Positions 1 through 8,862 of a DNA stretch of 64,000 nucleotides are shown piece by piece (position 1 is the stretch's first letter; the number at the start of each line of letters is the position of its first letter). The DNA lies in assembly GCA_052169395.1 (NCBI GenBank), contig JBQNCN010000003.1, forward strand, positions 1 to 64,000, written 5' to 3'. The notes beneath the pieces were generated by a model, which did no database searches, was not told where the DNA came from, and saw only the letters and a program-made list of their open reading frames with translations. Position numbers and translations under genes: made by a program. This DNA comes from Fimenecus sp052169395. GTDB taxonomy: Bacteria; Bacillota; Clostridia; Oscillospirales; Acutalibacteraceae.

Positions 1-23
1 GATATAAATTTGTCAAAGAAATT

Positions 24-1682
24 TTGTTTATGTCCTTGACAAATCTTCCCAAAAGCGAGAGTAACTCTATAGGCAATCAAAAGAAGCTGTTATCACAAAA
101 AGCAAAAGAAATGGGTTTAACGAATACAAAATATTATGTGGATGACGGATATACCGGAACAAATTTCAACCGTCCCAGATTTCAACAGCTTATCGACGAT
201 ATTGAAATCGGACTTGTTTCTGCCGTAATGGTTAAAGATTTATCCCGCCTGGGCCGTGATTATGTTTCGGTAGGTAATTATACCGACAGCTATTTCCCAG
301 AACATAATATTCGTTTTATCGCCGTGAACGACGCCATTGACAGCGATGAGGGAGAAAGCGAAATTGCACCGTTCAAGAATATCTTAAACGAAATGTATGC
401 AAGAGATATTTCAAAAAAGATTCGTTCATCTCATAGGCTGAGAGGCAGTATGGGAGAGCCGTTATCGCAACCGCCTTACGGATATATGAAGTCACCGGAA
501 AACAAAAAGAAATGGATAATTGACCCCGAAGCCTCCAAAATAGTAAAGGTGATTTTCAAAATGTGCCTTGACGGAAAAGGCAACGAAACCATTGCAAGAA
601 CTTTGCAGGAAAGCGAAGTGCTTATACCTATGGCATATTGGCAGTCTAAAGGACTGAACAGAGGCGGAAAGAAAACACAAACCAATCCGTACAAATGGTG
701 TAAGACAACTGTTCAAAAAATTCTTTCTCAACAAGAGTATTGCGGAGATATTATCAATTTCAAAACATATTCCAAGTCATTTAAAAACAAAAGACGTATT
801 GAAAACTCAAAAGAAAATTGGGCTGTATTCAAGGATGTTAATGAGCCGATAATCGACCGAGAAACATTTGAAACCGTACAGAAATTTATTTCAAAAACAA
901 AGCGTCGAGCTCCGAAAAAGGAAAACGGCGAACGGAGTATATTTAACGGATTGATATATTGCGGAGATTGCCACAGTAAAATGAGATACCACACAAGCAC
1001 CTCGAATAAAGAAATTCACTATTTCACTTGTTCTGATAACAAGGTAGATTATCGAGGAAATTGCCCCGGAAGACATTATGTCAGAGCAGACGCCATTGAA
1101 GAAGTTGTAAAACTCGAATTAAGGCGACTTGTTGAAATGTTGGAAATTGACGAGTCATATTTTGCACAACTGCTTTTGCGGAAAAATGACGAAGAAAGAG
1201 AAAAAGACAAAAAGTTTTTGGAGTCGGAAATGCAAAAAGCGATTGCACGCAGCAACACGGTATCGCAACTTTATGAAAAGCTATATGAGGATATTGTTAT
1301 CGGAAAAGTCAGCGATGAATGGTTTATCGAGCTGTCTCATAAATACGAAAAAGAGCGTATGGACTTAAAAGCCAAAATTGCGGATACTCGATACAAAATC
1401 GAAGATTTGAAAAACAACAATTCGGAATATGAAAAATTCATATCGGCAATTCGCAGGTTTATGCAAATGGATAATCTGACATCACCGCTGCTTCGAGAAC
1501 TGATTGACCATATTGATATTTTTGAAACAGAGGGCACAGGCAAAAGTCGAATGCAACAAATCGTTATATATTACCGTTTTATCGGATATATCGAATTGCC
1601 GAACGCCACAAAACAAACCCACATTGTGGATACACGCAAAGGGGTTGCCGTAGAGTATATAACCAAACAATTCACGGCATAA
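24..1682 (+). CDS. Large serine recombinase with DUF4368-type tail (5' end uncertain)
   Basis: Site-specific recombinase of the large serine type found on Clostridial integrative elements. Seen: a resolvase-like domain at about residues 10-140 (ESNSI-NQKKLL, DDGYTGTNFNRP, VKDLSRLGRDY, ARDISKKIRS), a recombinase domain at about 150-285, a zinc ribbon (CGDC near 315, later paired C residues), a coiled coil at about 385-460, and a DUF4368-like C-terminus. The first codon used here is TTG without a visible ribosome site, and the frame stays open to the window edge, so the true start may lie upstream. The expected Y-x-R-L-S catalytic motif is not recognisable; the equivalent stretch reads L-F-M-S-L-T, so the enzyme may be inactive or frameshifted at its start. 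The gene points toward tRNA-Gln and probably lies at one end of an integrated element. Confidence 0.85.
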   Translation: MFMSLTNLPKSESNSIGNQKKLLSQKAKEMGLTNTKYYVDDGYTGTNFNRPRFQQLIDDIEIGLVSAVMVKDLSRLGRDYVSVGNYTDSYFPEHNIRFIAVNDAIDSDEGESEIAPFKNILNEMYARDISKKIRSSHRLRGSMGEPLSQPPYGYMKSPENKKKWIIDPEASKIVKVIFKMCLDGKGNETIARTLQESEVLIPMAYWQSKGLNRGGKKTQTNPYKWCKTTVQKILSQQEYCGDIINFKTYSKSFKNKRRIENSKENWAVFKDVNEPIIDRETFETVQKFISKTKRRAPKKENGERSIFNGLIYCGDCHSKMRYHTSTSNKEIHYFTCSDNKVDYRGNCPGRHYVRADAIEEVVKLELRRLVEMLEIDESYFAQLLLRKNDEEREKDKKFLESEMQKAIARSNTVSQLYEKLYEDIVIGKVSDEWFIELSHKYEKERMDLKAKIADTRYKIEDLKNNNSEYEKFISAIRRFMQMDNLTSPLLRELIDHIDIFETEGTGKSRMQQIVIYYRFIGYIELPNATKQTHIVDTRKGVAVEYITKQFTA

Positions 1683-1704
1683 AAAAGAGCAAGGTGTTAC
1701 CCTT
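1681..1704 (-). terminator. Small hairpin with U-tract on the minus strand
   Basis: GCAAGG and CCTTGC arms separated by six bases, followed on the minus strand by TCTTTTTT. It overlaps the recombinase stop codon and could be a back-up terminator for transcription coming from tRNA-Gln, or part of the element end. Confidence 0.4.
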
Positions 1705-1731
1705 GCCCAGACATAAAAAATTATATGATAA

Positions 1732-1773
1732 AACAAAAAGAGTGTTCATAAGTCAAATCCCTTATGAACACTC
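1732..1773 (-). terminator. Terminator of tRNA-Gln
   Basis: A perfect 13-bp stem (GAGTGTTCATAAG with its complement) around an 8-base loop, followed on the minus strand by TTTTTGTTTT. It begins a few bases after the tRNA CCA end. Confidence 0.8.
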
Positions 1774-1777
1774 GATA

Positions 1778-1852
1778 TGGCTGGGGAGGCGGGATTCGAA
1801 CCCACGCATACAGGAGTCAAAGTCCTGTGCCTTACCGCTTGGCGACTCCCCA
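1778..1852 (-). tRNA. tRNA-Gln (anticodon UUG)
   Basis: Folds as a standard cloverleaf of 75 nt: the acceptor stem TGGGGAG pairs with CTCCCCA, the T-arm GGTTCGAATC is intact, and the anticodon arm CAGGA-CTTTGAC-TCCTG places TTG at positions 34-36. The 3' CCA is encoded. It has its own promoter and terminator and marks the chromosomal side of the neighbouring integrated element. Confidence 0.95.
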
Positions 1853-1861
1853 ATGAGCAAT

Positions 1862-1890
1862 ATTTTAACATTTTAATAAATAAATTACAA
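1862..1890 (-). promoter_or_regulatory. Promoter of tRNA-Gln
   Basis: On the minus strand, -35 TTGTAA (1890-1885), 17-bp spacer, -10 TAAAAT (1867-1862), ending 9 bases before the tRNA 5' end. Confidence 0.55.
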
Positions 1891-1892
1891 GA

Positions 1893-1920
1893 GAAAAAAA
1901 GAGAACCCGAAGGTTCTCTT
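1893..1920 (-). terminator. Terminator of the epimerase/SDR operon
   Basis: 8-bp stem AGAGAACC/GGTTCTCT with a four-base loop, followed on the minus strand by a T-rich run. It lies just after the stop codon of the epimerase gene. Confidence 0.85.
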
Positions 1921-1930
1921 AAAAATTTAA

Positions 1931-2959
1931 TTATTCACCCTTCATATCAAGAAGTTCAACAGTCCCGTTTGCAGAAGCTTCTGAAATCTTTATAGAATCA
2001 AAGATTGCAGCTTCAATATCGTCTTCTTCAACACCAAGTTCCCTTGTTCTTGTAGGATCAATAAATAAATCATAATCCATAATATATGGGAGTTGAAGGT
2101 AATCCATACCGGGTTCCACACCTTTTGCAGCTGCTTCTTTAATCGGCTTTTTCATACCCATTTTCATAACCCAAGGCGGAATTCCTATAATTTTACGATC
2201 CTTACCCATTCCTCTTGCATCATATACGATTTTAAGGAATTTATCCCACTTCATATTGTACATATTTGTTGGGATTGCCTCAAAGCCTGTTTTACCCTGT
2301 TTATTTTCAACTGCACCGGCTATCGCCTGACCTACTTGACGACAAGTAAGCATTGCAGTACCTCCCTTAGGATAAAGGGTTGCAGGAAGCTTATCCATAG
2401 GTTTAAGCTGTTCTATAAGAATTACCCAAACAGGTTTTCTTCCAGGTTGTGTACCGAATATGTACGGCAACTCAAGCACGCAAGCTGAAAAATTATCATC
2501 ACAGAAGCTTTCAACAACCTCTTCCTGAATAATTCTGGATTTAAAATAAGGATTTCTTTCAAGATAATTCTCATTCGGTTTAATCTTTGAAAGATATGCA
2601 AAATATGAACCGAGCACAACAGCACGCTTAACTCCAACTTTTTTACAAATAGGAAGAATCCTCTTAAGCGGATCTATATTATATTTCATATATCCGTCCA
2701 TAGCAGGCTTTGGCAGCTCTTTTCTCTCATCTATTCCTGCAGCAAAAACAAAAACATCATGACCCTTGAGCATTGCTTCAAGTTCTTCATCCGTCTTCTT
2801 ATTAATGTCGCCAAACTCAAGTTTCATTTCCTTAGGAATAGGTGCTCCTACCGGAAGCGGAGGAAGTGCAACAGAAGTTACTTCATGGCCGCGCTCAATA
2901 AGAGTGGTTGCAGCTTCACAGCCGAGAAGGCCGGTACCGCCAATCATAAATACCTTCAT
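1931..2959 (-). CDS. NAD(P)-dependent epimerase/dehydratase-like protein
   Basis: Extended short-chain dehydrogenase-type protein of 342 residues. An N-terminal Rossmann nucleotide-binding motif G-G-T-G-L-L-G is visible at residues 7-13, followed by a typical fold pattern (HDVFVFAAG near 70, RAVVLGS near 115). The canonical catalytic YxxxK is not clear; YFKSR near residue 140 occupies roughly the right place. It follows an SDR gene by 37 bases and has a GAGGT ribosome site, so the two form an operon ending in a strong terminator. The substrate cannot be told from sequence. A third protein of this superfamily is encoded at 23042-24562, suggesting a related, unassigned role. Confidence 0.75.
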   Translation of the reverse strand: MKVFMIGGTGLLGCEAATTLIERGHEVTSVALPPLPVGAPIPKEMKLEFGDINKKTDEELEAMLKGHDVFVFAAGIDERKELPKPAMDGYMKYNIDPLKRILPICKKVGVKRAVVLGSYFAYLSKIKPNENYLERNPYFKSRIIQEEVVESFCDDNFSACVLELPYIFGTQPGRKPVWVILIEQLKPMDKLPATLYPKGGTAMLTCRQVGQAIAGAVENKQGKTGFEAIPTNMYNMKWDKFLKIVYDARGMGKDRKIIGIPPWVMKMGMKKPIKEAAAKGVEPGMDYLQLPYIMDYDLFIDPTRTRELGVEEDDIEAAIFDSIKISEASANGTVELLDMKGE

Positions 2960-2996
2960 AAATTACCTCTTTTTATAAAAATTTAATAACTAACAA

Positions 2997-3836
2997 TCAA
3001 TCTTTAAATACAGGATCAAAAAGTGGAAGCTTGGAAAGCTTCATAACCGTACTGAAAAGTCTACCGCCCTGAACCGGTAAAATTCTTCCGAATATATCCA
3101 TAAAAGTTGCATCAAACCCATGAACTCCAAGCGATCTTTTCATTTTGATATCGCCCATTATCCATCTTACCATAAGATTTAACGGAGCAGATACCATATT
3201 AAGCATTTTTGCACCCTTCGCATCTGAACTGTCCTGATCTCTGAAAATATCAGTTTTAGTAAAGCCCGGGCATACAATGCCTACATAACATTTACCGCGA
3301 AGCTCTTCTCTAAGTGCCTCTGTAAGAGATTTTAGAGCTGCCTTTGAAGCAGAATAGCCTGAAGTACCTGCTAAAGACATTAGAGCTGCCGAACTGTCTA
3401 TATTTATAACCGCAGCACGATCACTTTCAAGCACCATAGGAAGAACAGCATGCATCGCATAAACCACCGACCAGAAATTTATATCCATAACTTTCTTTAT
3501 GTCTTCATTTGAATAATTAGTAAACTTATTAAATTTAGGGAGAATACCCGCATTATTTATAAGAATATCCGGTTTCCAGTTCATTTCAACAAGTTCTTTT
3601 GCAAATTTGTCCCAATTTTCTTCAGAACTAACATCAAAAAGACGATAAGAAAATTTGTCGGCGTATGAGCCAAGTTCTTCTTTAAATTTAAGCATTTTAG
3701 CTTCTGACCTTGCAATACCGATTACCTCACATCCATGGTCTTTTATAAGACTTTCGGTAATACCCTTGCCCATCCCTGCGGATGCACCAGTAACAACAAC
3801 TCTTGCACCATCCATCCAATTTGGATTACAAAACAT
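2997..3836 (-). CDS. Short-chain dehydrogenase/reductase (SDR)
   Basis: Classical SDR of 279 residues. The cofactor motif T-G-A-S-A-G-M-G spans residues 16-23, LINNAG is in the middle, and the catalytic Y161-x-x-x-K165 sits in GYSASKAAL. PGFTKTDIF follows as the usual post-catalytic segment. The ATG at 3836 is preferred because AAAGGA lies 7 bases upstream; an in-frame TTG two codons earlier lacks this spacing. It is first gene of a two-gene operon with the downstream epimerase and has its own promoter. Substrate unknown. Confidence 0.85.
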   Translation of the reverse strand: MFCNPNWMDGARVVVTGASAGMGKGITESLIKDHGCEVIGIARSEAKMLKFKEELGSYADKFSYRLFDVSSEENWDKFAKELVEMNWKPDILINNAGILPKFNKFTNYSNEDIKKVMDINFWSVVYAMHAVLPMVLESDRAAVINIDSSAALMSLAGTSGYSASKAALKSLTEALREELRGKCYVGIVCPGFTKTDIFRDQDSSDAKGAKMLNMVSAPLNLMVRWIMGDIKMKRSLGVHGFDATFMDIFGRILPVQGGRLFSTVMKLSKLPLFDPVFKD

Positions 3837-3875
3837 AAACAAATCCTTTAAATAATATTTTACTTAGCATTTATT

Positions 3876-3904
3876 ATTTTAATACATCGTGATTTTTTTT
3901 TCAA
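3876..3904 (-). promoter_or_regulatory. Promoter of the SDR/epimerase operon
   Basis: On the minus strand, -35 TTGAAA (3904-3899), 17-bp spacer that begins with an A-tract, -10 TAAAAT (3881-3876), about 40 bases before the SDR start. Confidence 0.6.
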
Positions 3905-4049
3905 TCTCAATTTCCAATTTTATAAAAGTATCTATGATTTTAAGAAAATTTTTTACATTTACAAAACTGTTAATCAACTTACAATTTTTTAATATTAGTA
4001 TATACATGAATAAAAACTTATAAATTATTGCGAATCCATAATGTGAGGT

Positions 4050-4589
4050 TTACTCATTTTTTAATTTTTTCGCTATTTTTTCAAGCTCCGTATAATCTTT
4101 TATTTCTTCATTATCGGTTCCAACTATACCTGCACTTATACAAAGTTCCGCTCCGGCATATTTAAACGCTCTCTCGGTTTGTTTTCTTATAAAAGTGTCA
4201 TCGTAGGTTCTTTGTCCTGCTGTCCATATTAAAAAACCCCTCTTTTTTTTGTCCATATAAGCAAAATCATTTCTTTTAAAAGCCTCATATAAAAACTGAA
4301 ATCTGTCAATCATAAACTTCATCGGTGCAGGAAAACCGTTAAAATAAATTGGAGAAGCAAAGATTAAAACATCAGCAGTTTTTAAATCATCAAAAAAATT
4401 ATTCATATAAGGAAAATCTATCAACTCTTTTGCTGATAACGCTTTAAAATCAGACATTGAATTAAAACAAACTTCAAAAGCATTATAAAATCTTACATTA
4501 TGCTTATCCACATTTGTCAAAGCAATATCAAGTGCTTTTTTTGTATTTCCATTTTCGTTTGGAGAAGCAATTACCGAAACGATTTTCAT
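4050..4589 (-). CDS. Flavodoxin-like FMN-binding oxidoreductase
   Basis: 179-residue protein with the NADPH-dependent FMN reductase/flavodoxin fold. The N-terminal phosphate loop SPNENGNTKKAL follows the first strand, and ADVLIFASPIYFNGFPAPMK matches the flavin-contacting segment of this family. There are no cysteines arranged for an iron-sulfur cluster. The ATG at 4589 overlaps the pyrB stop codon (TGATG) and GAGGG lies 6 bases upstream, so it is translationally coupled to pyrB. A GTG one codon earlier is also possible. Coupling could mean a redox partner role, but no pyrimidine enzyme of this type is known to me, so this is only co-transcription. Confidence 0.75.
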   Translation of the reverse strand: MKIVSVIASPNENGNTKKALDIALTNVDKHNVRFYNAFEVCFNSMSDFKALSAKELIDFPYMNNFFDDLKTADVLIFASPIYFNGFPAPMKFMIDRFQFLYEAFKRNDFAYMDKKKRGFLIWTAGQRTYDDTFIRKQTERAFKYAGAELCISAGIVGTDNEEIKDYTELEKIAKKLKNE

Positions 4590-5659
4590 CACTTTCCCTC
4601 TTGGTCACAATATCTGCAGCAGCGCTTAATGCCGTTTGTATAAGAAAGCTTTGGCAAATACATTTCACTTTTAACTATACAATTTGGATTTTTACAATGA
4701 AAATTAACAGTTTCTGTATCTGCATCATTTGAAATATTTTCATTTTGATTTTCAAGCATATTTAAAATAAGTGCCATCCTTGCATACATACCGTATTTTG
4801 TTTGATCAAAAAACTTGGCTCTTTCATCAGCATCTACCTCATATGAAATTTCATCAACTCTCGGCAAAGGATGAAGAACAATCATATCCTTTTTTGCAAG
4901 TTTCATTTTTTCATTATCTAAAATAAAAACCCCTTTTTGCTCTTCATATTCCTTAACAGAAGCAAAACGTTCACGCTGAATTCTTGTCATATACAAAACA
5001 TCAAGTTCTGAAATAACGCTTTCAATACTGTTTGCAAAACGATATTCTCTTTTACTTTTTTTAATAGTATCTATTATATATTCCGGCATATTCAACGCTT
5101 CGGTTGAAATCATAATAAATCTTATTCCCTCATATTTTACAAGCGAACGAACAAGCGAATGCACTGTTCTTCCATATTTTAAATCACCGCAAAGTCCTAC
5201 TGTTAAATTATCAAGCCGTCCTTTTTCATAATAAAGGGTTGTCAAATCAGTAAGTGTCTGTGTAGGGTGAAGATGACCACCATCACCCGCATTTATAATC
5301 GGCACTTGGCTGTAAAGAGATGCTGCATAAGGAGCTCCCTCAATAAAATTTCTCATAACAATAATATCAGCATAGTTTGAAACTACTGATACCGTATCTT
5401 TTAAACTTTCGCCCTTAGAAACAGATGAGCTTTTTGCATTGTCAAAACCTATTACAGAACCGCCAAGACGAAGCATTGCAGTTTGAAAAGACATTTTGGT
5501 TCTTGTTGACGGTTCATAAAAAAGTGTCGCCATAATTTTACCTTTACAAAAATCCATAAAAGCCGTCGGATTTTTTTTTATAAGACCTGCCGTACAAATT
5601 ATTTTTTGCAAATCATTTGCCGACAAATCTTCAAGGTCTATAAGACTTTTAGTTTTCAT
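4589..5659 (-). CDS. pyrB: Aspartate carbamoyltransferase with C-terminal PyrI-type zinc knuckle
   Basis: Catalyses carbamoyl phosphate plus L-aspartate to N-carbamoyl aspartate in pyrimidine synthesis. Seen: the carbamoyl-phosphate motif FYEPSTRT near residue 52, HPTQTLTDL near 130, GDLKYGRTVHSL near 160, and HPLPR near 265. The protein is 356 residues against about 305 for a plain PyrB. The extra tail, after an Asn/Asp-rich linker, carries C322-x4-C327-x20-C348-x2-C351, very like the zinc site of the PyrI regulatory chain (C-x4-C-x23-C-x2-C in E. coli), while the nucleotide-binding allosteric domain is absent. The ATG at 5659 is chosen because GGAGAG lies just before it; an ATG four codons upstream would contain that site. 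Confidence 0.92.
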   Translation of the reverse strand: MKTKSLIDLEDLSANDLQKIICTAGLIKKNPTAFMDFCKGKIMATLFYEPSTRTKMSFQTAMLRLGGSVIGFDNAKSSSVSKGESLKDTVSVVSNYADIIVMRNFIEGAPYAASLYSQVPIINAGDGGHLHPTQTLTDLTTLYYEKGRLDNLTVGLCGDLKYGRTVHSLVRSLVKYEGIRFIMISTEALNMPEYIIDTIKKSKREYRFANSIESVISELDVLYMTRIQRERFASVKEYEEQKGVFILDNEKMKLAKKDMIVLHPLPRVDEISYEVDADERAKFFDQTKYGMYARMALILNMLENQNENISNDADTETVNFHCKNPNCIVKSEMYLPKLSYTNGIKRCCRYCDQEGK

Positions 5660-5683
5660 ATTACTCTCCATTTTTACATAAAT

Positions 5684-5712
5684 ATTATACTATAAAATTT
5701 ATAATGTTAAAA
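5684..5712 (-). promoter_or_regulatory. Possible pyrB promoter
   Basis: Minus-strand -10 TATAAT (5689-5684) with only a weak -35 (TTTTAA at 17-bp spacing). It lies back-to-back with, and close to overlapping, the lacZ promoter in the divergent intergenic region. Confidence 0.35.
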
Positions 5713-5716
5713 TATT

Positions 5717-5745
5717 TTGAATATAAAAACTATTTGGGGTATAAT
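5717..5745 (+). promoter_or_regulatory. Promoter of the LacZ-type gene
   Basis: -35 TTGAAT (5717-5722), 17-bp spacer, -10 TATAAT (5740-5745). The ribosome site AAGGGG (5769-5774) follows at good distance from the ATG at 5781. Confidence 0.7.
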
Positions 5746-5780
5746 ATGTAATATATACAAAATATATCAAGGGGATTTAA

Positions 5781-8700
5781 ATGATATATCAAATAAATAA
5801 AAATAATTACAAAGATTTTAAAATTTTTTCCGACAATAAACTTGATTATCGTTCATATTTCATTCCTTTTAAAAGTATAAACGAAGCAAAATCAACAGAA
5901 ATTTCAAAGGAACGCTTTTACAGTTCTTTCGTGAAAAATTTATCAGGAGAATGGGATTTTAAATTTTATGACGACAACCGAAAAATTGAAGATAAATTTG
6001 ATACGGAAAAAATAGAATTTAATAAAATTAAAGTGCCTTCAACATGGCAGAGAAATGGATATTTAAAGCCGGTATATTTAAATGACAGGTATGAATTTCA
6101 TCTTATGCCACCTACACTTCCGGAAAAAGTAGCTGTTGGAATTTACAGAAAAATCATTGAAATTCAAGATATACAAAAACAATTTATACTTTCTTTTTTA
6201 GGAGTGTGTCAAAGTCTTGATTTATATATAAACGGAGAATATTTCGGATATTCAGAAGGTTCACACAACACTGCAGAATTTGATATATCAAAAAAGCTTA
6301 AAAAAGGAAATAATGAAATTTTAGCAGTAGTACATAAATGGTCCACCGGAACATATCTTGAGTGTCAGGATATGTTCCGTGAAAACGGTATATTTAGAGA
6401 TGTGCTTTTATATGAACTTCCTAAAACAAACATTTTTGATTTTTCTTTTTCTACTGTAAAACAATTTAATGACTGCTATGCTTTTACACTTTCAGGAAAG
6501 CTTTCCGGAGAATTAAAAGATACAACAATAAAAGCGTCTATTTCAGATAAAAACGGAGAAATAATCTGGTCTGACACAAAAGTTGCTGAAACTTTTGTAA
6601 ACTTTTCAAAAAACAGTCTGAAAGTTTCAGAATGGTCGGCAGAAATACCTAATGTATATGAATTAACTTTAGTACTTTTTAAAAATAAAAAAGAATTTTT
6701 TGCCATCAGAAAATACATAGGCTTCAAAGATATAAAAATAAATAATGAACTATTTTTATTCAACGGCAAAAAAGTTAAATTCAAGGGCGTAAATCACCAC
6801 GACACATCAGCGGAAAACGGATTTACAGTAAGCCTTAAAAATATCGAAAACGATTTAAAGCTTATGAAAAAGCTTAACATAAATATGATAAGAACTTCAC
6901 ACTATCCTTCCGATCCATATTTTATGCAGCTTGCAACAGTTTTAGGCTTTTATATCGTTGATGAAGCGGATATTGAAACACACGGCTGTAACTCCATAGG
7001 TCCAAAAAAACAATTTAGGCCAAATCTTTTAAGTAATGATAAAAAATGGCAAAACAGATATTTAGATCGTGTCAAATCACTTTATGAGCGTGATAAAAAT
7101 GAACCTTGTATAACAATGTGGTCACTCGGAAATGAAAGTGGAGGATACAAAAATCAAGATGAATGCTATAGGTATTTAAAAAAAGTATCTCCTGATATAC
7201 CGGTACACTATGAGGGTGTAATAAGAACAATAAGAACAAGCTATGATATCATTTCTGAAATGTACACAGATATAAACACTGTTAAAAAAGTAGGGCAACA
7301 TAAAAGAGGAAAAAAATACAAAAATAAACCATTTTTTCTATGTGAATACTGTCACGCTATGGGTGTAGGACCTGGACTTTTAGACGATTATTGGGAAATT
7401 TTTTATAAATATGATAATTTAACAGGAGGCTGCATTTGGGAATGGAAAGATCACGCTGTAAAGCATAGCGATAAAGAGCTACAAAAAAAACAATATAAAA
7501 ATAAATATACATACGGCGGAGATCATGGCGAAGAAATGCATGATAAAAACTTCTGCGTTGACGGTCTTATTAGACCTGATTTTTCACTGTCCTCAGGTGC
7601 GCTTAATATGAAAGAAGTTTACAGACCGTTAAGATGTATGCTTATAGGCTCAAATCTTTTAAGGATAACAAATACAAACAGCTTCTTAAATTCAAATGAA
7701 TATGATATTTTATGGAATCTAACAAAGGATTATAAAATAATCAAAAACGGTAAAATTAACATTTCCGTAGCACCACTATCAACCGATACTATTTCACTTG
7801 ATATCGATACAAAGGAAAATGCGGATTATTATCTGAACATCATCTGTTTTGATAAAAACGGCAATGAACTTTCTCATGAACAATTCAAAATTAAAGAAAA
7901 AAATACACAACATAAGCTTGTTCAAAAAAACATCGCTCTTTTTGAAACCAATAAAGAATACTGTGCATCCGGAATTGATTTTAAAATTGAATTTTCTAAA
8001 TTAGACGGCAGTATTTTATATACAAAAAATGACTTTGAATATTTCAGTAAAAAATCTTTCAGCGGATTTTTGCCAAATATTTCAAAAGCATGGTCTGATA
8101 ATGATTTATTTAATCCCGCGCCTAAATTTCACAGAGATTTGCTGCAAAAAATGAAACCTAAATTCAAAAATATTACTGTAGAAAATATTAACGGTAAAAT
8201 AATTCTTACTGAAATTTTCGAATATAAAAACAACTCTATCTTGTACTATACGGTTTCAGTCCGTTATGATATTTTTAAAAACGGTGAAATGCTTGTATCT
8301 TCAAAGCTTACAAGATACCCATCAGGAGATATGGATCTTCCAAGATTCGGACTTTACTGTGAATTAAACGACAAATTAAACAATGTTTCATTTATAGGTC
8401 GAGGACCCCGCGAAAACCTATGTGATATGAAAGAACATGCCCCAATAGATTTATATAAAAGCAATGTTTCAGATATGAATGAATTTTATATTAAACCTCA
8501 GGACAATGGAAATCATATAGGCACCAAATATTTAAAAGTTTATTCTGATAATGAACACGGTTTTGAATTTTACGGAGTTCCTAAATTCAGCTTTTCAATC
8601 CATGATTATTCACAGAAAAATCTTGAAAAAGCTACTCACATCGAAGATTTAATACATGATAGAATTGCCCTTTCAATTGACGGATTTCTAAGAGGAACAG

Positions 8701-8792
8701 GAACCGCCTCTTGCGGTCAGGATACACTTTCAAAATACCGTTTCAAATTTATAAACAATATACAATTTTCATTTATAATAAAACCGTTTTAA
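5781..8792 (+). CDS. lacZ: GH2 beta-galactosidase, LacZ type
   Basis: Cytoplasmic glycoside hydrolase family 2 enzyme of 1003 residues, close to the usual length of long LacZ proteins and without a signal peptide. Domain order is sugar-binding (about 40-215), immunoglobulin-like (about 215-320), TIM barrel (about 320-620), then the beta-sandwich domains that end in the small-chain region. Key motifs are IRTSHYPS, DEADIETHG, the acid/base E452 in WSLGNESGG, and the nucleophile E522 in FLCEYCHAMG. The family hydrolyses terminal beta-galactosides such as lactose; the precise substrate cannot be fixed here. It is a single-gene unit with its own promoter, transcribed against the surrounding genes, and no permease or regulator adjoins it. 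Confidence 0.9.
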   Translation: MIYQINKNNYKDFKIFSDNKLDYRSYFIPFKSINEAKSTEISKERFYSSFVKNLSGEWDFKFYDDNRKIEDKFDTEKIEFNKIKVPSTWQRNGYLKPVYLNDRYEFHLMPPTLPEKVAVGIYRKIIEIQDIQKQFILSFLGVCQSLDLYINGEYFGYSEGSHNTAEFDISKKLKKGNNEILAVVHKWSTGTYLECQDMFRENGIFRDVLLYELPKTNIFDFSFSTVKQFNDCYAFTLSGKLSGELKDTTIKASISDKNGEIIWSDTKVAETFVNFSKNSLKVSEWSAEIPNVYELTLVLFKNKKEFFAIRKYIGFKDIKINNELFLFNGKKVKFKGVNHHDTSAENGFTVSLKNIENDLKLMKKLNINMIRTSHYPSDPYFMQLATVLGFYIVDEADIETHGCNSIGPKKQFRPNLLSNDKKWQNRYLDRVKSLYERDKNEPCITMWSLGNESGGYKNQDECYRYLKKVSPDIPVHYEGVIRTIRTSYDIISEMYTDINTVKKVGQHKRGKKYKNKPFFLCEYCHAMGVGPGLLDDYWEIFYKYDNLTGGCIWEWKDHAVKHSDKELQKKQYKNKYTYGGDHGEEMHDKNFCVDGLIRPDFSLSSGALNMKEVYRPLRCMLIGSNLLRITNTNSFLNSNEYDILWNLTKDYKIIKNGKINISVAPLSTDTISLDIDTKENADYYLNIICFDKNGNELSHEQFKIKEKNTQHKLVQKNIALFETNKEYCASGIDFKIEFSKLDGSILYTKNDFEYFSKKSFSGFLPNISKAWSDNDLFNPAPKFHRDLLQKMKPKFKNITVENINGKIILTEIFEYKNNSILYYTVSVRYDIFKNGEMLVSSKLTRYPSGDMDLPRFGLYCELNDKLNNVSFIGRGPRENLCDMKEHAPIDLYKSNVSDMNEFYIKPQDNGNHIGTKYLKVYSDNEHGFEFYGVPKFSFSIHDYSQKNLEKATHIEDLIHDRIALSIDGFLRGTGTASCGQDTLSKYRFKFINNIQFSFIIKPF

Positions 8793-8862
8793 GCAATAAA
8801 TACTGGATAAAATATAAAAAATATTCCCACTGAAGCAATATTCATAAAACTTAATGCATAAT

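Noticed and set aside
2093..2488. 131-codon plus-strand frame opposite the epimerase gene
   Set aside because: No ribosome site, no family pattern, and it is a mirror of the well-supported minus-strand gene.
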